A stretch of 36,336 bases of DNA from an uncultured Spartobacteria bacterium (lineage in GTDB: Bacteria > Verrucomicrobiota > Verrucomicrobiia > Chthoniobacterales > Chthoniobacteraceae): the NCBI GenBank assembly GCA_903933715.1, contig CAIZLD010000059.1, forward strand, positions 1 to 36,336, given 5' to 3'. Numbering within the stretch: position 1 is the stretch's first letter; the number at the start of each line of letters is the position of its first letter. Below, piece after piece: positions 25,065-33,313 of the stretch. The notes under the pieces were generated by a model. The model saw only the letters and a list, made by a program, of their open reading frames with translations. It was not told the origin of the DNA and did not search any database. The translations under genes and the position numbers were made by a program.

Positions 25065-25841
25065 ATGGACGCTCAACCCATTTCCAGTCCCGCGCCCCGC
25101 ACGATGCTCTCGGTCAAGGGGCTCACCAAGCAAATCGGGGAGCAGCAGATTTTGCGCGGGATCGACCTGGAGGTCGATGCCGGGGAGACGCTCGTCATTA
25201 TTGGACGTTCCGGCAGCGGCAAAAGCGTGCTTTTAAAACATCTCATTGGCCTGATGACCCCGACTTCCGGGCAGGTTTACATCGAAGGAAAGCAGATTGT
25301 GGGATTGAAGGAACGCCAACTCCTGCCGTTGCGCAAAACCGTCGGGATGATGTTCCAGGGCTGCGCTCTCTTTGACGCAATGACCGTCCAGGAGAATATC
25401 GCCTTCCCTCTGCGCGAAGCCGGGGAGCGGGATCCGAAGATCATCCACGACAAAGTCGCCCAGGCGCTCGAGGTCGTTGACCTCACCGGGCATGAACAAA
25501 AAATGCCGGTGAACCTGAGCGGCGGCATGAAAAAGCGGGTGGCGCTGGCCCGCGTCGTGATTACCCGGCCCCATTGCGTACTCTATGACGAGCCGACGGC
25601 GGGGCTCGACCCGGTGGTCTCCGACTCGATCAACCACCTCATTCGGCGCTTGCAAAAGCGGTTCGGGGTGACATCCATTGTAGTCACCCACGATATGAAA
25701 TGTGCCGCTTACGTTGCCGATAAAGTTGCTTATCTCCACGAGGGTGCGATTTACTTTTACGGCGCGTTTGACGAATTGCTGGCTTCCGACGATCCCCTGA
25801 TCCAGGATTTCATTGAAGGGCGCTCCGGCGATAGTGATTAA
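25065..25841 (+). CDS. mlaF: MlaF-family ABC transporter ATP-binding protein
   Basis: This is the ATPase of the MCE lipid transporter, with 258 residues. Walker A is GRSGSGKSVLLKHLIG, the Q-loop region is GMMFQGCALFDAMTVQENIAFPL, the signature is LSGGMKKRVALARV, Walker B is VLYDEPTAGLDPV, and the switch histidine is in VVTHDMKCA. FQGCALFDAMTVQEN and DPVVSDSIN are typical of MlaF rather than of other ABC ATPases. The first 15 residues are a Pro/Ser-rich extension. It is cotranscribed with mlaE and mlaD; the mlaD start is 10 bp after its stop. Confidence 0.95.
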   Translation: MDAQPISSPAPRTMLSVKGLTKQIGEQQILRGIDLEVDAGETLVIIGRSGSGKSVLLKHLIGLMTPTSGQVYIEGKQIVGLKERQLLPLRKTVGMMFQGCALFDAMTVQENIAFPLREAGERDPKIIHDKVAQALEVVDLTGHEQKMPVNLSGGMKKRVALARVVITRPHCVLYDEPTAGLDPVVSDSINHLIRRLQKRFGVTSIVVTHDMKCAAYVADKVAYLHEGAIYFYGAFDELLASDDPLIQDFIEGRSGDSD

Positions 25842-25851
25842 AATTTACCCC

Positions 25852-26820
25852 ATGGCTAACGAACAAAAAGGTCTTGAGCTCAAAGTAGGCGTTTTCGTCT
25901 TCATCGGGCTGGCAATCATCGCGAGCATGGCGATTCAATTTGGCCGCGTCGGCCAGGGGTTGAGCAAGTTTTACTCCATTACGGTTGCGTTTTCCAACGC
26001 CAGCGGTCTGGTGAAAAACGCCGATGTCCAGCTCGGCGGCGCCCGCATCGGCGTGGTGGCTGAGGAACCGAAAGTCGTTCCCGGCCAGATTGGGCATATT
26101 CCAGTCAAACTCAACATCCGGGAAGAGATCGTTCTCCCGCGCGGCTGCTTTTTCTTTATCGGCAGCTCGGGGTTGCTGGGAGACAAATCGGTGGTGGTCG
26201 GTTTGCCGACCGGATTTGACGCATCGAAGTTCGACCCTTCAAACACCGCGCAGGTCATCCAGCCCGAAACAACGGTGGAAGGCACCCAGTTGGCCGATAT
26301 CAACGAGTTGACCAACAAGGGGGACAAGAACATGGAGAAGCTGACCGCCGCCCTCGACGAGCTCAAAGGGACGCTCCAGAAGATCAACGGCGGCGTGTTG
26401 AACGACGACAACATGAACAATTTGAAGAGTTCTTTTGAGAGCATCAAGACCTCCACCGACAACATCGCCAGAGCTTCAGGCAAGATCGACGGGATCATCA
26501 GCGGAGCCCAGAGCGCGGTCGATTCCGCCAAGGAGACGTTCGCCGAGGCCAAGCAGACGATGGGAGCGATCAATGCCGCCGCCACCGATGTGCGAGCCGT
26601 CGTGGCTGATGCGCGCGGAGTGGTCAAAACCGGCCAGAGCGTACTCAATACCGCCCAGACCGGCCAGGGGATGCTCCCGCTGCTTTTGGGGGATCGCGAA
26701 ACCGCGGATAACCTGAGCGCTTTGATCTACAACATCCGCCGGCATGGCCTGCTCTTTTACCGGGACAGCAGTCCGCAACCGTCTCCCGCCAAGCCGGCAA
26801 CTACCCGCAAAAAACCGTGA
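25852..26820 (+). CDS. mlaD: MCE-domain lipid transport protein (MlaD-like)
   Basis: This is the periplasmic substrate-binding ring subunit, anchored to the inner membrane. From the ATG at 25852 it has 322 residues. One membrane helix is at about 12-29, and the MCE domain is at about 38-120 (YSITVAFSNASGLVKNADVQLGGARIGVV, then FFFIGSSGLLGDKSVVVGLP). A long helical region (about 145-275), rich in Ala, Lys, Asp and Asn, probably forms a coiled coil. A Pro/Lys-rich tail ends it. It is longer than E. coli MlaD (about 180 residues), with an extended helical tail as in other MCE proteins. The upstream TTG at 25813 would only add a leader. Confidence 0.9.
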   Translation: MANEQKGLELKVGVFVFIGLAIIASMAIQFGRVGQGLSKFYSITVAFSNASGLVKNADVQLGGARIGVVAEEPKVVPGQIGHIPVKLNIREEIVLPRGCFFFIGSSGLLGDKSVVVGLPTGFDASKFDPSNTAQVIQPETTVEGTQLADINELTNKGDKNMEKLTAALDELKGTLQKINGGVLNDDNMNNLKSSFESIKTSTDNIARASGKIDGIISGAQSAVDSAKETFAEAKQTMGAINAAATDVRAVVADARGVVKTGQSVLNTAQTGQGMLPLLLGDRETADNLSALIYNIRRHGLLFYRDSSPQPSPAKPATTRKKP

Positions 26821-27833
26821 CCCCCGCCCGCACCATCAATCTTCTGAGATTTCTCTTCGTCACCTTTTCCCTTTTTGTGGGAATCTGGGTGGGGGATGTC
26901 ATTGTCGGCTCGCAAAGCCTCGGCGGGGCTTGGGGTCTTATCTTTGGCCTGCTTGTCTTGCTGGCTGACCGGTTGCTGCGCGGGTTTTCGCTGCGGGTTT
27001 TTTCTTCCGCCACCTTCGGGCTGCTGCTCGGGTTTTTGCTCAGCTCGCTCTTGCTCGGCTCGGACGTGTTGCGCTATACGAGCGATCAGACCCGCTGGAT
27101 CATCAGTTTGTGCGTCTATTCGGCGTTCGGATATCTCGGCAGCATGCTCGCGATCCGCAGCAACCGGGACGAGTTTTCATTGATTATCCCGTACATCCGG
27201 TTCCGGCACACGGCCGTTCAGGACGTGCCGATGGTGATCGATACGAGCATCCTCATCGATGGCCGCTTGATCGAGCTTTGCCAAACCGGTTTTTTGAGCA
27301 AGTCGCTGGTGGTCCCCCGTTTTGTCGTGGACGAACTCCAGCGGCTGGCCGATTCCGCCGAACCGGTCAAACGGGAACGGGGCCGCCGCGGGCTCGACCT
27401 GCTCAACGAGATCCGGGAACGCAAGGATATGTCGATGACGCTGCATGACAGCGGGGTGGACGAGGAAATCCCGGTCGACTCCCAGCTCATTCACGCCGCC
27501 CGGGTCTTGCAGGCGCGGCTGCTGACCAACGACTCCGGGCTCGCCCGCGTCGCCCGGCTCGAAGGGCTTTCGGTGCTCAACCTCAATGAGCTAAGCCGCG
27601 CGCTCCAGGCAACGATTCTCACCGGGGACGAGCTGGAGCTGACGCTCATCAAGCCGGGCCGGGATGCGCACCAGGCGATCGGGTATCTCCCGGACGGGAG
27701 CATGATCGTGGTCAACCATGCCCGCAATCGCGTCGGCGAAACCGTGTCGGTGATCGTGGGCGGCGTATTCCAGACGGTCTCCGGCCAGATGTATTTCGCC
27801 GAGTTAAAATCAGGCGCCGGGCACCGGGCGTAA
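26817..27833 (+). CDS. Membrane-anchored PIN-TRAM protein (YacL-like)
   Basis: The protein has 338 residues. Four hydrophobic segments (about 9-28, 37-54, 63-81, 93-112) precede a PIN nuclease domain (about 138-265) with acidic residues D142 in VIDTSILIDGR, E173 in VVDELQRL and D239 in LLTNDSGLARVA. A TRAM domain follows (about 270-330). This is the architecture of Bacillus YacL-type proteins, thought to be membrane-linked RNases; the target is unknown. The GTG start at 26817 overlaps the mlaD stop (GTGA), so it belongs to the mla operon although no functional link is known. Confidence 0.88.
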   Translation: MTPARTINLLRFLFVTFSLFVGIWVGDVIVGSQSLGGAWGLIFGLLVLLADRLLRGFSLRVFSSATFGLLLGFLLSSLLLGSDVLRYTSDQTRWIISLCVYSAFGYLGSMLAIRSNRDEFSLIIPYIRFRHTAVQDVPMVIDTSILIDGRLIELCQTGFLSKSLVVPRFVVDELQRLADSAEPVKRERGRRGLDLLNEIRERKDMSMTLHDSGVDEEIPVDSQLIHAARVLQARLLTNDSGLARVARLEGLSVLNLNELSRALQATILTGDELELTLIKPGRDAHQAIGYLPDGSMIVVNHARNRVGETVSVIVGGVFQTVSGQMYFAELKSGAGHRA

Positions 27834-27838
27834 TTTCG

Positions 27839-28402
27839 ATGAACCTGATTCTTGCTTCCGCATCGCCGCGCCGCCGACAGCTTCTCGCCGAATACGGCTA
27901 CACGTTTTCCGTGCAGCCCGCGAATGTGGAGGAGTTGATGCCGCCCGACCTGACGGTGGCAGAAATCACGCTTTATAACGCCCGGATCAAGGCGCAAGCA
28001 GTCTCGGAGATGAACCCCGGGGCGGTGGTTCTCGGGGTCGATACGCTGGTGGCACTCGACGGCGTTTGCCTTGGGAAACCGGCCGATCTGAACGAGGCGT
28101 TTGCGATGCTGAGCCGGTTGAGCGGACGCATCCACGAGGTTTATTCCGGGGTTTGGGCGACCCGTTTATCGGACCACACGCATCGCGGTTTTGTGGAGGT
28201 GAGCCGGGTCAAGTTCCGCGATTTTGATGAAGTGCAAATCCGGCGGTACATGGAACGCATCCATCCGCTCGACAAAGCGGGAGCTTACGCCGCGCAGGAC
28301 GACGCCCCGGACGGGATTGTTGAAAACATTGAGGGCTCGCGCACGAACGTCGTCGGGCTGCCAATGGATGCGCTGGCCAAGATGCTGGCCAAAATGGGGT
28401 AG
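27839..28402 (+). CDS. maf: Maf-family nucleoside triphosphate pyrophosphatase
   Basis: Maf proteins hydrolyse non-canonical or modified NTPs (dTTP/UTP or m7GTP subtypes) to monophosphates. The 187 residues are typical. LASASPRRRQLLAEYGY is at 5-21, GVDTLVALDGVCLGKP follows around 63, the IHEVYSGVWA motif comes after it, and DKAGAYAAQDD lies near 143. The subtype cannot be fixed from these residues. It starts 5 bp after the PIN-TRAM gene and ends the mla transcription unit, converging with queG at a distance of 14 bp. Confidence 0.93.
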   Translation: MNLILASASPRRRQLLAEYGYTFSVQPANVEELMPPDLTVAEITLYNARIKAQAVSEMNPGAVVLGVDTLVALDGVCLGKPADLNEAFAMLSRLSGRIHEVYSGVWATRLSDHTHRGFVEVSRVKFRDFDEVQIRRYMERIHPLDKAGAYAAQDDAPDGIVENIEGSRTNVVGLPMDALAKMLAKMG

Positions 28403-28416
28403 GGCGCGACCCAATC

Positions 28417-29415
28417 TCACCCAATCCGGGCAATTGCCCAAGCGGCGTGCTCCGCAATGAGCGGTTCAGGGTCGCGAACCGCAGTTTCCAAAGCCGGTAA
28501 ATCAACCCGCGTCCCGGTATTGCCCAGTGCCACGCAAACATTGCGCAAAAGCCCCCGGCGTTTGATGCGCATGATGGGGGAGCCGCGAAACACCGCCCGG
28601 AATTGATCCCCACTGAGCGCCAGTAGTTCGCGCGGAGTGAGTTTCACCCCGGCCCGTGCCTTAAATGCCGACTCCCGCGAGACTTGGGCAAACCGGTTCC
28701 AGGGACACGCCGCAGCGCATCCGTCGCATCCGTAAATCCGGCCTCCAATCAAGGGCCGGAGCGGCTCCGGGATGCTCCCCTTGTGCTCGATCGTGAGGTA
28801 GGCGATGCACCGCCGGGCATCGAGTTGATGCGGCTCGACGAGGGCTCCCGTGGGACAAGCTTCCAGGCAGCGGATGCACCGACCGCAGCGGTTGGGCAAC
28901 GACGCATCCGGCTCCAGTTCGAGGGTCGTCAGCACCTCGGCCAGGAAAAACCACGCGCCGAGCTGGGGATGGATGAGCATCGTGCTTTTGCCGTGCCAAC
29001 CGGCTCCCGCGAGCGCCCCGAAATCCCGCTCCAGCACGGGACCGGTATCGGCATAGCTGCGCTGGACCCCGCCGTGCCGTGCCAGGAACGCTTCGATCTG
29101 CCGCAGCCTGGGCGTGATCAAATCGTGGTAATCGCCGCCCCACGCATACCGGGCGATGCGGTCCATGGAGCCTTTGCCGGGCACGTTTCCCGGGTGATAG
29201 TTCATCGCCAGCACGATTATGCTTTTGGCTCCGGGGAGGACGAGCTGCGGATCGGTCCGCCGTTCGGCATTGCGCTCCATCCAGCCCATCTCTCCCGCAT
29301 GTCCCGCCGCGAGCCAGCGGTGAAACGCCTCCGCGTGGGGAGGGGGGAGCGCGCGTGCCACCCGGACAAGGGCAAACCCCAGCGATTGAGCAAACTCGAC
29401 GAGCGCGGTTTTCAA
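28417..29415 (-). CDS. queG: Epoxyqueuosine reductase
   Basis: QueG reduces epoxyqueuosine to queuosine in the tRNA wobble base, using cobalamin and two 4Fe-4S clusters. The protein has 332 residues. The cobalamin-binding domain is N-terminal. The ferredoxin-like part has two cluster motifs, CGRCIRCLEACPTGAL and CDGCAAACPWNRFA, at about 176-191 and 231-244. A C-terminal HEAT-like stretch (LRNVCVALGNTGTRVDLPALE) is present but short. It overlaps aroK by 4 bp (ATGA), so the two are coupled. Other queuosine genes are not in the window. Confidence 0.94.
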   Translation of the reverse strand: MKTALVEFAQSLGFALVRVARALPPPHAEAFHRWLAAGHAGEMGWMERNAERRTDPQLVLPGAKSIIVLAMNYHPGNVPGKGSMDRIARYAWGGDYHDLITPRLRQIEAFLARHGGVQRSYADTGPVLERDFGALAGAGWHGKSTMLIHPQLGAWFFLAEVLTTLELEPDASLPNRCGRCIRCLEACPTGALVEPHQLDARRCIAYLTIEHKGSIPEPLRPLIGGRIYGCDGCAAACPWNRFAQVSRESAFKARAGVKLTPRELLALSGDQFRAVFRGSPIMRIKRRGLLRNVCVALGNTGTRVDLPALETAVRDPEPLIAEHAAWAIARIG

Positions 29416-29981
29416 ACCGTCGGGCCCCGGCGGCAGGCCTCGGCGATGATCTCGTCCGCGAGCTGTGCGTGGGATTTGATGCTGGTATCGATCGTGAAAT
29501 CGGCGGCCGCATCATACAGCGGGGCTCGCAAGGCCAGCAGTTGGGAAACGGTTTCACGCGGATCGGGCGTGTGCAAGAGCGGCCTGCTTTTGTTTCGCGA
29601 TACCCGTTCAAACAAGACCTCCTCGCGGGCGGTCAAGCCGACCACCACGCCGAGCCGGTGAAGCAGCGGCAGGTTTTCGGGCCGGGTGACGATCCCGCCG
29701 CCGGTGGCAATGACCATTGAGCGGGCGTTCCGTTCCAACAGCCAGCCGAGCACCTGAGACTCGTAACGGCGGAACGTTTCTTCCCCGTGCTGGGCGAAAA
29801 TCTCGGTGATTTGCATCCCTGCGGCTTCAACCACCATCGCGTCGGTGTCGATGAGGTGAAACCCGAGCTTGAGCGCCAGGATGCGACCAATGGACGACTT
29901 TCCGCTGCCCATAAAGCCGACCAAAACGAGATTGGAGGCGAGGGCTGGAGCGGGCGGGGCGCTGTGGGGGTTTTCACTCAT
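29412..29981 (-). CDS. aroK: Shikimate kinase
   Basis: AroK phosphorylates shikimate in the aromatic amino acid pathway. The protein has 189 residues. A Pro/Ala-rich start is followed by Walker A GFMGSGKSSIGR (22-33), the shikimate-binding aspartate in LIDTDAMVV (about 46) and FRRYESQVL with the conserved Arg. TGGGIVTRPEN and the lid SRNKSRPLLHTPDP come next, then a C-terminal helix. All match the family. It is first in aroK-queG. aroB, its common partner, is not adjacent. Confidence 0.95.
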   Translation of the reverse strand: MSENPHSAPPAPALASNLVLVGFMGSGKSSIGRILALKLGFHLIDTDAMVVEAAGMQITEIFAQHGEETFRRYESQVLGWLLERNARSMVIATGGGIVTRPENLPLLHRLGVVVGLTAREEVLFERVSRNKSRPLLHTPDPRETVSQLLALRAPLYDAAADFTIDTSIKSHAQLADEIIAEACRRGPTV

Positions 29982-30154
29982 GAGACGCTTTTAGCGTAGG
30001 GGTTCGGTTCCCCGGCGTCAATTCCTCCGGGTAGTGTTCTCGAATTCAGAAAATAAAAAAATCTGCGTTCATCTGCGCAATCTGCGGATAACTCCTTTGA
30101 GCTCAATTCTCCACTTCAAAAAGCGCGCAAACCGCGTAATATCTGTTTTTCGAT
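29982..30154. other. Divergent aroK-tsaC spacer with a dispersed repeat
   Basis: No gene. 30061-30095 carries a repeat containing ATCTGCGCAATCTGCGGAT that returns twice near the window end (36185-36213 reversed, 36237-36261 direct). Promoters for aroK and tsaC must lie here. I could not assign boxes. Confidence 0.55.
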
Positions 30155-31135
30155 TTGAACACGCTTCTTCTTTCAACCCAAACGCCGGAGCTGCTGGCGC
30201 GCGCCGTTTCGGACGCTTCCCGGTTTCTCGGTGCCGGGGAACCGGTCGCGCTGCCGACCGAGACCGTTTACGGATTGGCAGCCGACGCGATGCACCCTTC
30301 GGCGGTGCTCAAAATCTTTGAGGCCAAAGAGCGCCCTTTTTTTGATCCGCTCATTGTGCATCTCCCGGGGATCGATTGGCTGGAACGGCTGACCCGGGTG
30401 CCCGCCGCCGATGCCGCGCTGGTACGGGGATTGACGGACTGCTTCTGGCCCGGCCCGTTGACGCTCGTTTTGCCCCGGCGCGACGTGATCCCGGACGTGG
30501 TGGCCAGCGGATTGCCCACGGTGGCGTTGCGCATGAGCGCCCACCCGGTGTTCCGAGCGGTCGTTTCCGCTTATGGCCGCCCCCTTGCCGCCCCCAGTGC
30601 GAACCGGTTTGGACGGATCAGCCCGACCGCCGCCGCGCACGTTATGAGCGAGCTGGAGGGGCGCATTCCGCTGGTGGTGGATGGCGGAGCGACCGCGCAT
30701 GGGGTGGAATCAACGATTGTTGCGGTCGCCGGGGGGCGGCTCGAAATTTTGCGCAACGGCCCGGTGACGCGGGAGGAGCTGGAGGCTTTTGGCGAAGTGA
30801 CCGCCCCGGGGGTGATTGCCCAGCCGGTTGCGCCGGGGCAGTTGAAAAGCCATTACGCGCCGCGAACGCCGTTGCGGCTGGAGAGCGCACCGTGCGCCGT
30901 GCCCGGCAAGCGTTGCGGGCTTTTGGCGTGGAAAAACGGCGTGGACGGATTTGAGAAAATCGAGGTACTTAGCCCCACCGGCGATTTGCGCGAAGCCGCC
31001 ACCCATCTTTTTGCCGCCATGCGCCGCCTGGACGAAGCGGGCCTGGAGCTTATCGTCGCCGAGCCGGTCCCGGAGGTGGGCCTTGGCGCGGCCATCATGG
31101 ACCGCCTGCGCAAAGCCGCGCATGATTTTCTATGA
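30155..31135 (+). CDS. L-threonylcarbamoyladenylate synthase (TsaC/Sua5 type)
   Basis: The enzyme makes threonylcarbamoyl-AMP from threonine, bicarbonate and ATP for the t6A modification of ANN-decoding tRNAs. The protein has 326 residues, so it is the long Sua5 form with a C-terminal domain rather than short TsaC. The YrdC domain shows LPTETVYGLAADAM (33-46), KERPFFDPLIVH (54-65) and SAPSANRFGRIS. The C-terminal Sua5 domain follows GQLKSHYAPRTPLRL. The start is TTG at 30155; the first in-frame ATG lies inside the conserved domain. tsaD, acting next in the pathway, is 2.2 kb downstream with murJ between. Confidence 0.93.
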   Translation: MNTLLLSTQTPELLARAVSDASRFLGAGEPVALPTETVYGLAADAMHPSAVLKIFEAKERPFFDPLIVHLPGIDWLERLTRVPAADAALVRGLTDCFWPGPLTLVLPRRDVIPDVVASGLPTVALRMSAHPVFRAVVSAYGRPLAAPSANRFGRISPTAAAHVMSELEGRIPLVVDGGATAHGVESTIVAVAGGRLEILRNGPVTREELEAFGEVTAPGVIAQPVAPGQLKSHYAPRTPLRLESAPCAVPGKRCGLLAWKNGVDGFEKIEVLSPTGDLREAATHLFAAMRRLDEAGLELIVAEPVPEVGLGAAIMDRLRKAAHDFL

Positions 31136-31231
31136 ATTTTTTTCACGCAAAGACGCAAAGACGCAAAGAGGGGGCTATTCCCGGAACTAAGTTCTTTTTG
31201 GAGGCGCGAGGCTTTGGGGTTGGCGAGGTCT

Positions 31232-31282
31232 GCGAAGTGCAACTTCGCAAGAGGGTGCGTTCCCAAGTGCAACTTGGGAACG
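31232..31282 (-). repeat. Two-hairpin unit, copy 5
   Basis: On the minus strand the CGTTCCCAAGT/ACTTGGGAACG hairpin (31258-31282) precedes GCGAAGT/ACTTCGC (31232-31248). Both hairpins have the same core, AAGTGCAACTT on the plus strand. Total length is 51 bp. Confidence 0.75.
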
Positions 31283-31361
31283 AGAGAGAAGAGCCTCTCG
31301 CAAAGACGCAAAGACGCAAAGGATTGAAAGCGGGCTGCTTTACTTTCCTCGTTACTTTCCT

Positions 31362-31412
31362 CGTTCCCAAGTTTTACTTGGGAACGCATTTTCCCGCGAA
31401 GTTGCACTTCGC
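31362..31412 (+). repeat. Two-hairpin unit, copy 6
   Basis: The first hairpin is 31362-31386 (CGTTCCCAAGT paired with ACTTGGGAACG) and the second is 31396-31412 (GCGAAGT paired with ACTTCGC). It points away from copy 5, the reverse of the facing pairs at 184/352 and 16598/16764. Confidence 0.75.
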
Positions 31413-31514
31413 AAGCCGCGTCAAAATTAAGCCCGCTTGGGATCTGAAGAGTCCCCGCTTTTGCCTCCTCTTTGCGTCTTTGCGTCTTTGCGAGAGACTC
31501 TTTTTAATTCCCCA

Positions 31515-33140
31515 ATGACCCAGCCATCCGATTCCTTGCCCGCTTCCAAATCGCAAAACCGGCTCAGCAAAAAAGCCGCCGGGGTGGTCGCGTTGGCCGT
31601 GGCGTGCAGCCGCTTGCTGGGGCTGGTGCGGGAGCTGGTGCTCGCCGCGCTCTTTGGCAAATTTGCCACCGACATCTTTTACATGGCGTTCCGAATCCCC
31701 AATTTGCTGCGGGATTTGTTCGCGGAAGGGGCGCTTTCCACCGCGTTTATCACCACCTTTTCCAAGAAGATCGCCACCGAAGGGGACCGGCCCGCCTGGG
31801 CTTTGGCCAATAAAATGGCGACGTTGACGACCGTTTTCATGAGCGTTATCACGCTGCTCGGCGTTTTCTTCTCGCCGCAGCTGGTGGGGCTGATCGCACC
31901 CGGGTTTGCTCCCGAAAAAGCGGCTCTGACGATCCAGCTCACGCAAATCATGTTCCCGTTCATCCTGCTCGTCTCGCTGGCGGCGCTGGTGATGGGGATG
32001 CTCAATGCCAAAAATGTCTTTGGGATGCCAGCGATGGCGTCGAGCTTTTTCAATTTGGGCTCGATCATCGCCGGGGTGGCGCTCGGGGGGTGGATGGACC
32101 CGCATTTCGGCTTGCGCTCGCTGATCGGGCTTTCGATCGGGACGCTGATTGGCGGGCTGATGCAATTGATGGTCCAGTTTCCCGCGTTGCACCGGGTCGG
32201 GTTCCGCTTCCGGCCCGATTTTGCGTGGCGCGACGACGGGGTGCGCCAGATCCTCGTTCTCATGGGCCCGGCGGTGATCGCCGCAAGTGCCGTGCAGGTC
32301 AACGTCATGGTCAACAGCGGCTTTGCCTCGACACTGGGGGATGGGCCGGTGAGCTGGCTGACATGGGCGTTTCGCCTGATGCAGTTGCCGCTGGGGATTT
32401 TCGGCGTGGCGGTCGGGACTGTGACGCTGCCGGTCGTATCCCGGTTTGCGGCGGTTCAGGATCTGGCCGGGGTCCGCTCCACCTTGAGCCACGGCATCCG
32501 GCTTGCGTTCCTGTTGACGATTCCGTGCGCCGCCGGGTTGATCTTTTTTGCCGAGCCGATCATCTCGCTCATTTTCCAGCGCGGCCGCTTTAATTACGAG
32601 GCGACCCTGCAAACCGCCGCCGCGCTCAAGTTCTATGCCGTGGGGCTGGTTGCCTATTCCAGCATCAAGGTCATCGCCCCGGCTTTTTACGCGCTCAACC
32701 GGCGCAACCTGCCGATGATGGTCAGCTTTTTTTCGATTGCCACGAACTACGCGCTCAACGAGTTTTTTACGTTCCAGCTTGGCTGGGGACATCGCGGGCT
32801 GGCCTTCTCGACGAGCCTCGTGGCGATCATCAATTTCGGGATTCTCTACTTTATGATGCTCCGGCAGGTGGGCGGACTCGAGACCGCATTGCTCTTGCGC
32901 AATCTGGGCAAACTGGGCCTCGCCTGTGTGCCGCTGGTTCTCGTCTGTCTGGCGGCGCAACACTGGCTGTTTGCCGGGTTGGAACAGATGGCGTTTGGAG
33001 CCAAGATTGTCGCGGTTTTGGGGTCAATTAGTGCCGCCGCGCTGGCTTTTGGCGCGACCGTGGCGATTTTGAAAATCGAGGAAGTGGAGGACGTGATTGC
33101 GATGGTTCGGCGCAAGCTGGGGCTGAAAACTGCGGCTTAA
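31515..33140 (+). CDS. murJ: Lipid II flippase MurJ
   Basis: MurJ moves lipid II, the peptidoglycan precursor, across the inner membrane. From the ATG at 31515 it has 541 residues, slightly longer than E. coli MurJ (about 510), with the usual 14 or so membrane helices. Family features include the N-terminal SRLLGLVRELVLAALFG and FRIPNLLRDLFAEGALSTAFI. The cavity arginine region RLMQLPLGIFGVAVGTVTLPVVSRF and the LIFQRGRFNYEAT segment follow. The open frame runs upstream to 31437 through the repeat, so those 26 codons are not believed. The start codon lies only about 20 bp after the palindromic repeat. Confidence 0.95.
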   Translation: MTQPSDSLPASKSQNRLSKKAAGVVALAVACSRLLGLVRELVLAALFGKFATDIFYMAFRIPNLLRDLFAEGALSTAFITTFSKKIATEGDRPAWALANKMATLTTVFMSVITLLGVFFSPQLVGLIAPGFAPEKAALTIQLTQIMFPFILLVSLAALVMGMLNAKNVFGMPAMASSFFNLGSIIAGVALGGWMDPHFGLRSLIGLSIGTLIGGLMQLMVQFPALHRVGFRFRPDFAWRDDGVRQILVLMGPAVIAASAVQVNVMVNSGFASTLGDGPVSWLTWAFRLMQLPLGIFGVAVGTVTLPVVSRFAAVQDLAGVRSTLSHGIRLAFLLTIPCAAGLIFFAEPIISLIFQRGRFNYEATLQTAAALKFYAVGLVAYSSIKVIAPAFYALNRRNLPMMVSFFSIATNYALNEFFTFQLGWGHRGLAFSTSLVAIINFGILYFMMLRQVGGLETALLLRNLGKLGLACVPLVLVCLAAQHWLFAGLEQMAFGAKIVAVLGSISAAALAFGATVAILKIEEVEDVIAMVRRKLGLKTAA

Positions 33141-33155
33141 GCACAACTTTTTTAA

Positions 33156-33239
33156 TCTTTCGCAAAACCGCAAAGACGCAAAGTAGAGGCGGCAGGCCGT
33201 CTTTGTTCTACCTTTTCGCCTTTGCGGTTTTGCGAGAGA
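33156..33239. repeat. Long inverted repeat between murJ and tsaD
   Basis: 33156-33178 pairs with 33217-33239 at 21 of 23 positions (arms containing CGCAAAACCGCAAAG and its complement). The left arm is a variant of the CGCAAAGACGCAAAG repeat found before murJ, so murJ is bracketed by members of one family. The hairpin could also stop transcription after murJ, but no T-run follows it. Confidence 0.7.
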
Positions 33240-33313
33240 AATTCATAACTTGGCGACCTCGTCCTCACCTCGAGTCTTGCGTAAAAGCCGCGTCTCTTGG
33301 ATGTTAGGGCGAG

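Larger units (their letters stand above)
31136..31514. other. tsaC-murJ spacer made almost entirely of nested inverted repeats
   Basis: No gene in 379 bp. A 23-bp sequence containing CGCAAAGACGCAAAG occurs at 31146-31168, 31299-31321 and, reversed, at 31470-31492. Inside lie two outward-facing two-hairpin units (31232-31282 and 31362-31412). The outer arms thus frame the inner arms as one large imperfect palindrome centred near 31320. It ends about 20 bp before the murJ start codon. Confidence 0.75.

Noticed and set aside
31146-31492. Regular short repeats that might be a CRISPR array
   Set aside because: Spacing is irregular, one copy is inverted, the repeat is internally periodic, and no cas gene is present.
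31374-32963. 529-codon minus-strand ORF opposite murJ
   Set aside because: The sequence is Arg/His/Gln-rich with no domain, and the opposite strand encodes a clear MurJ. It is a shadow frame.
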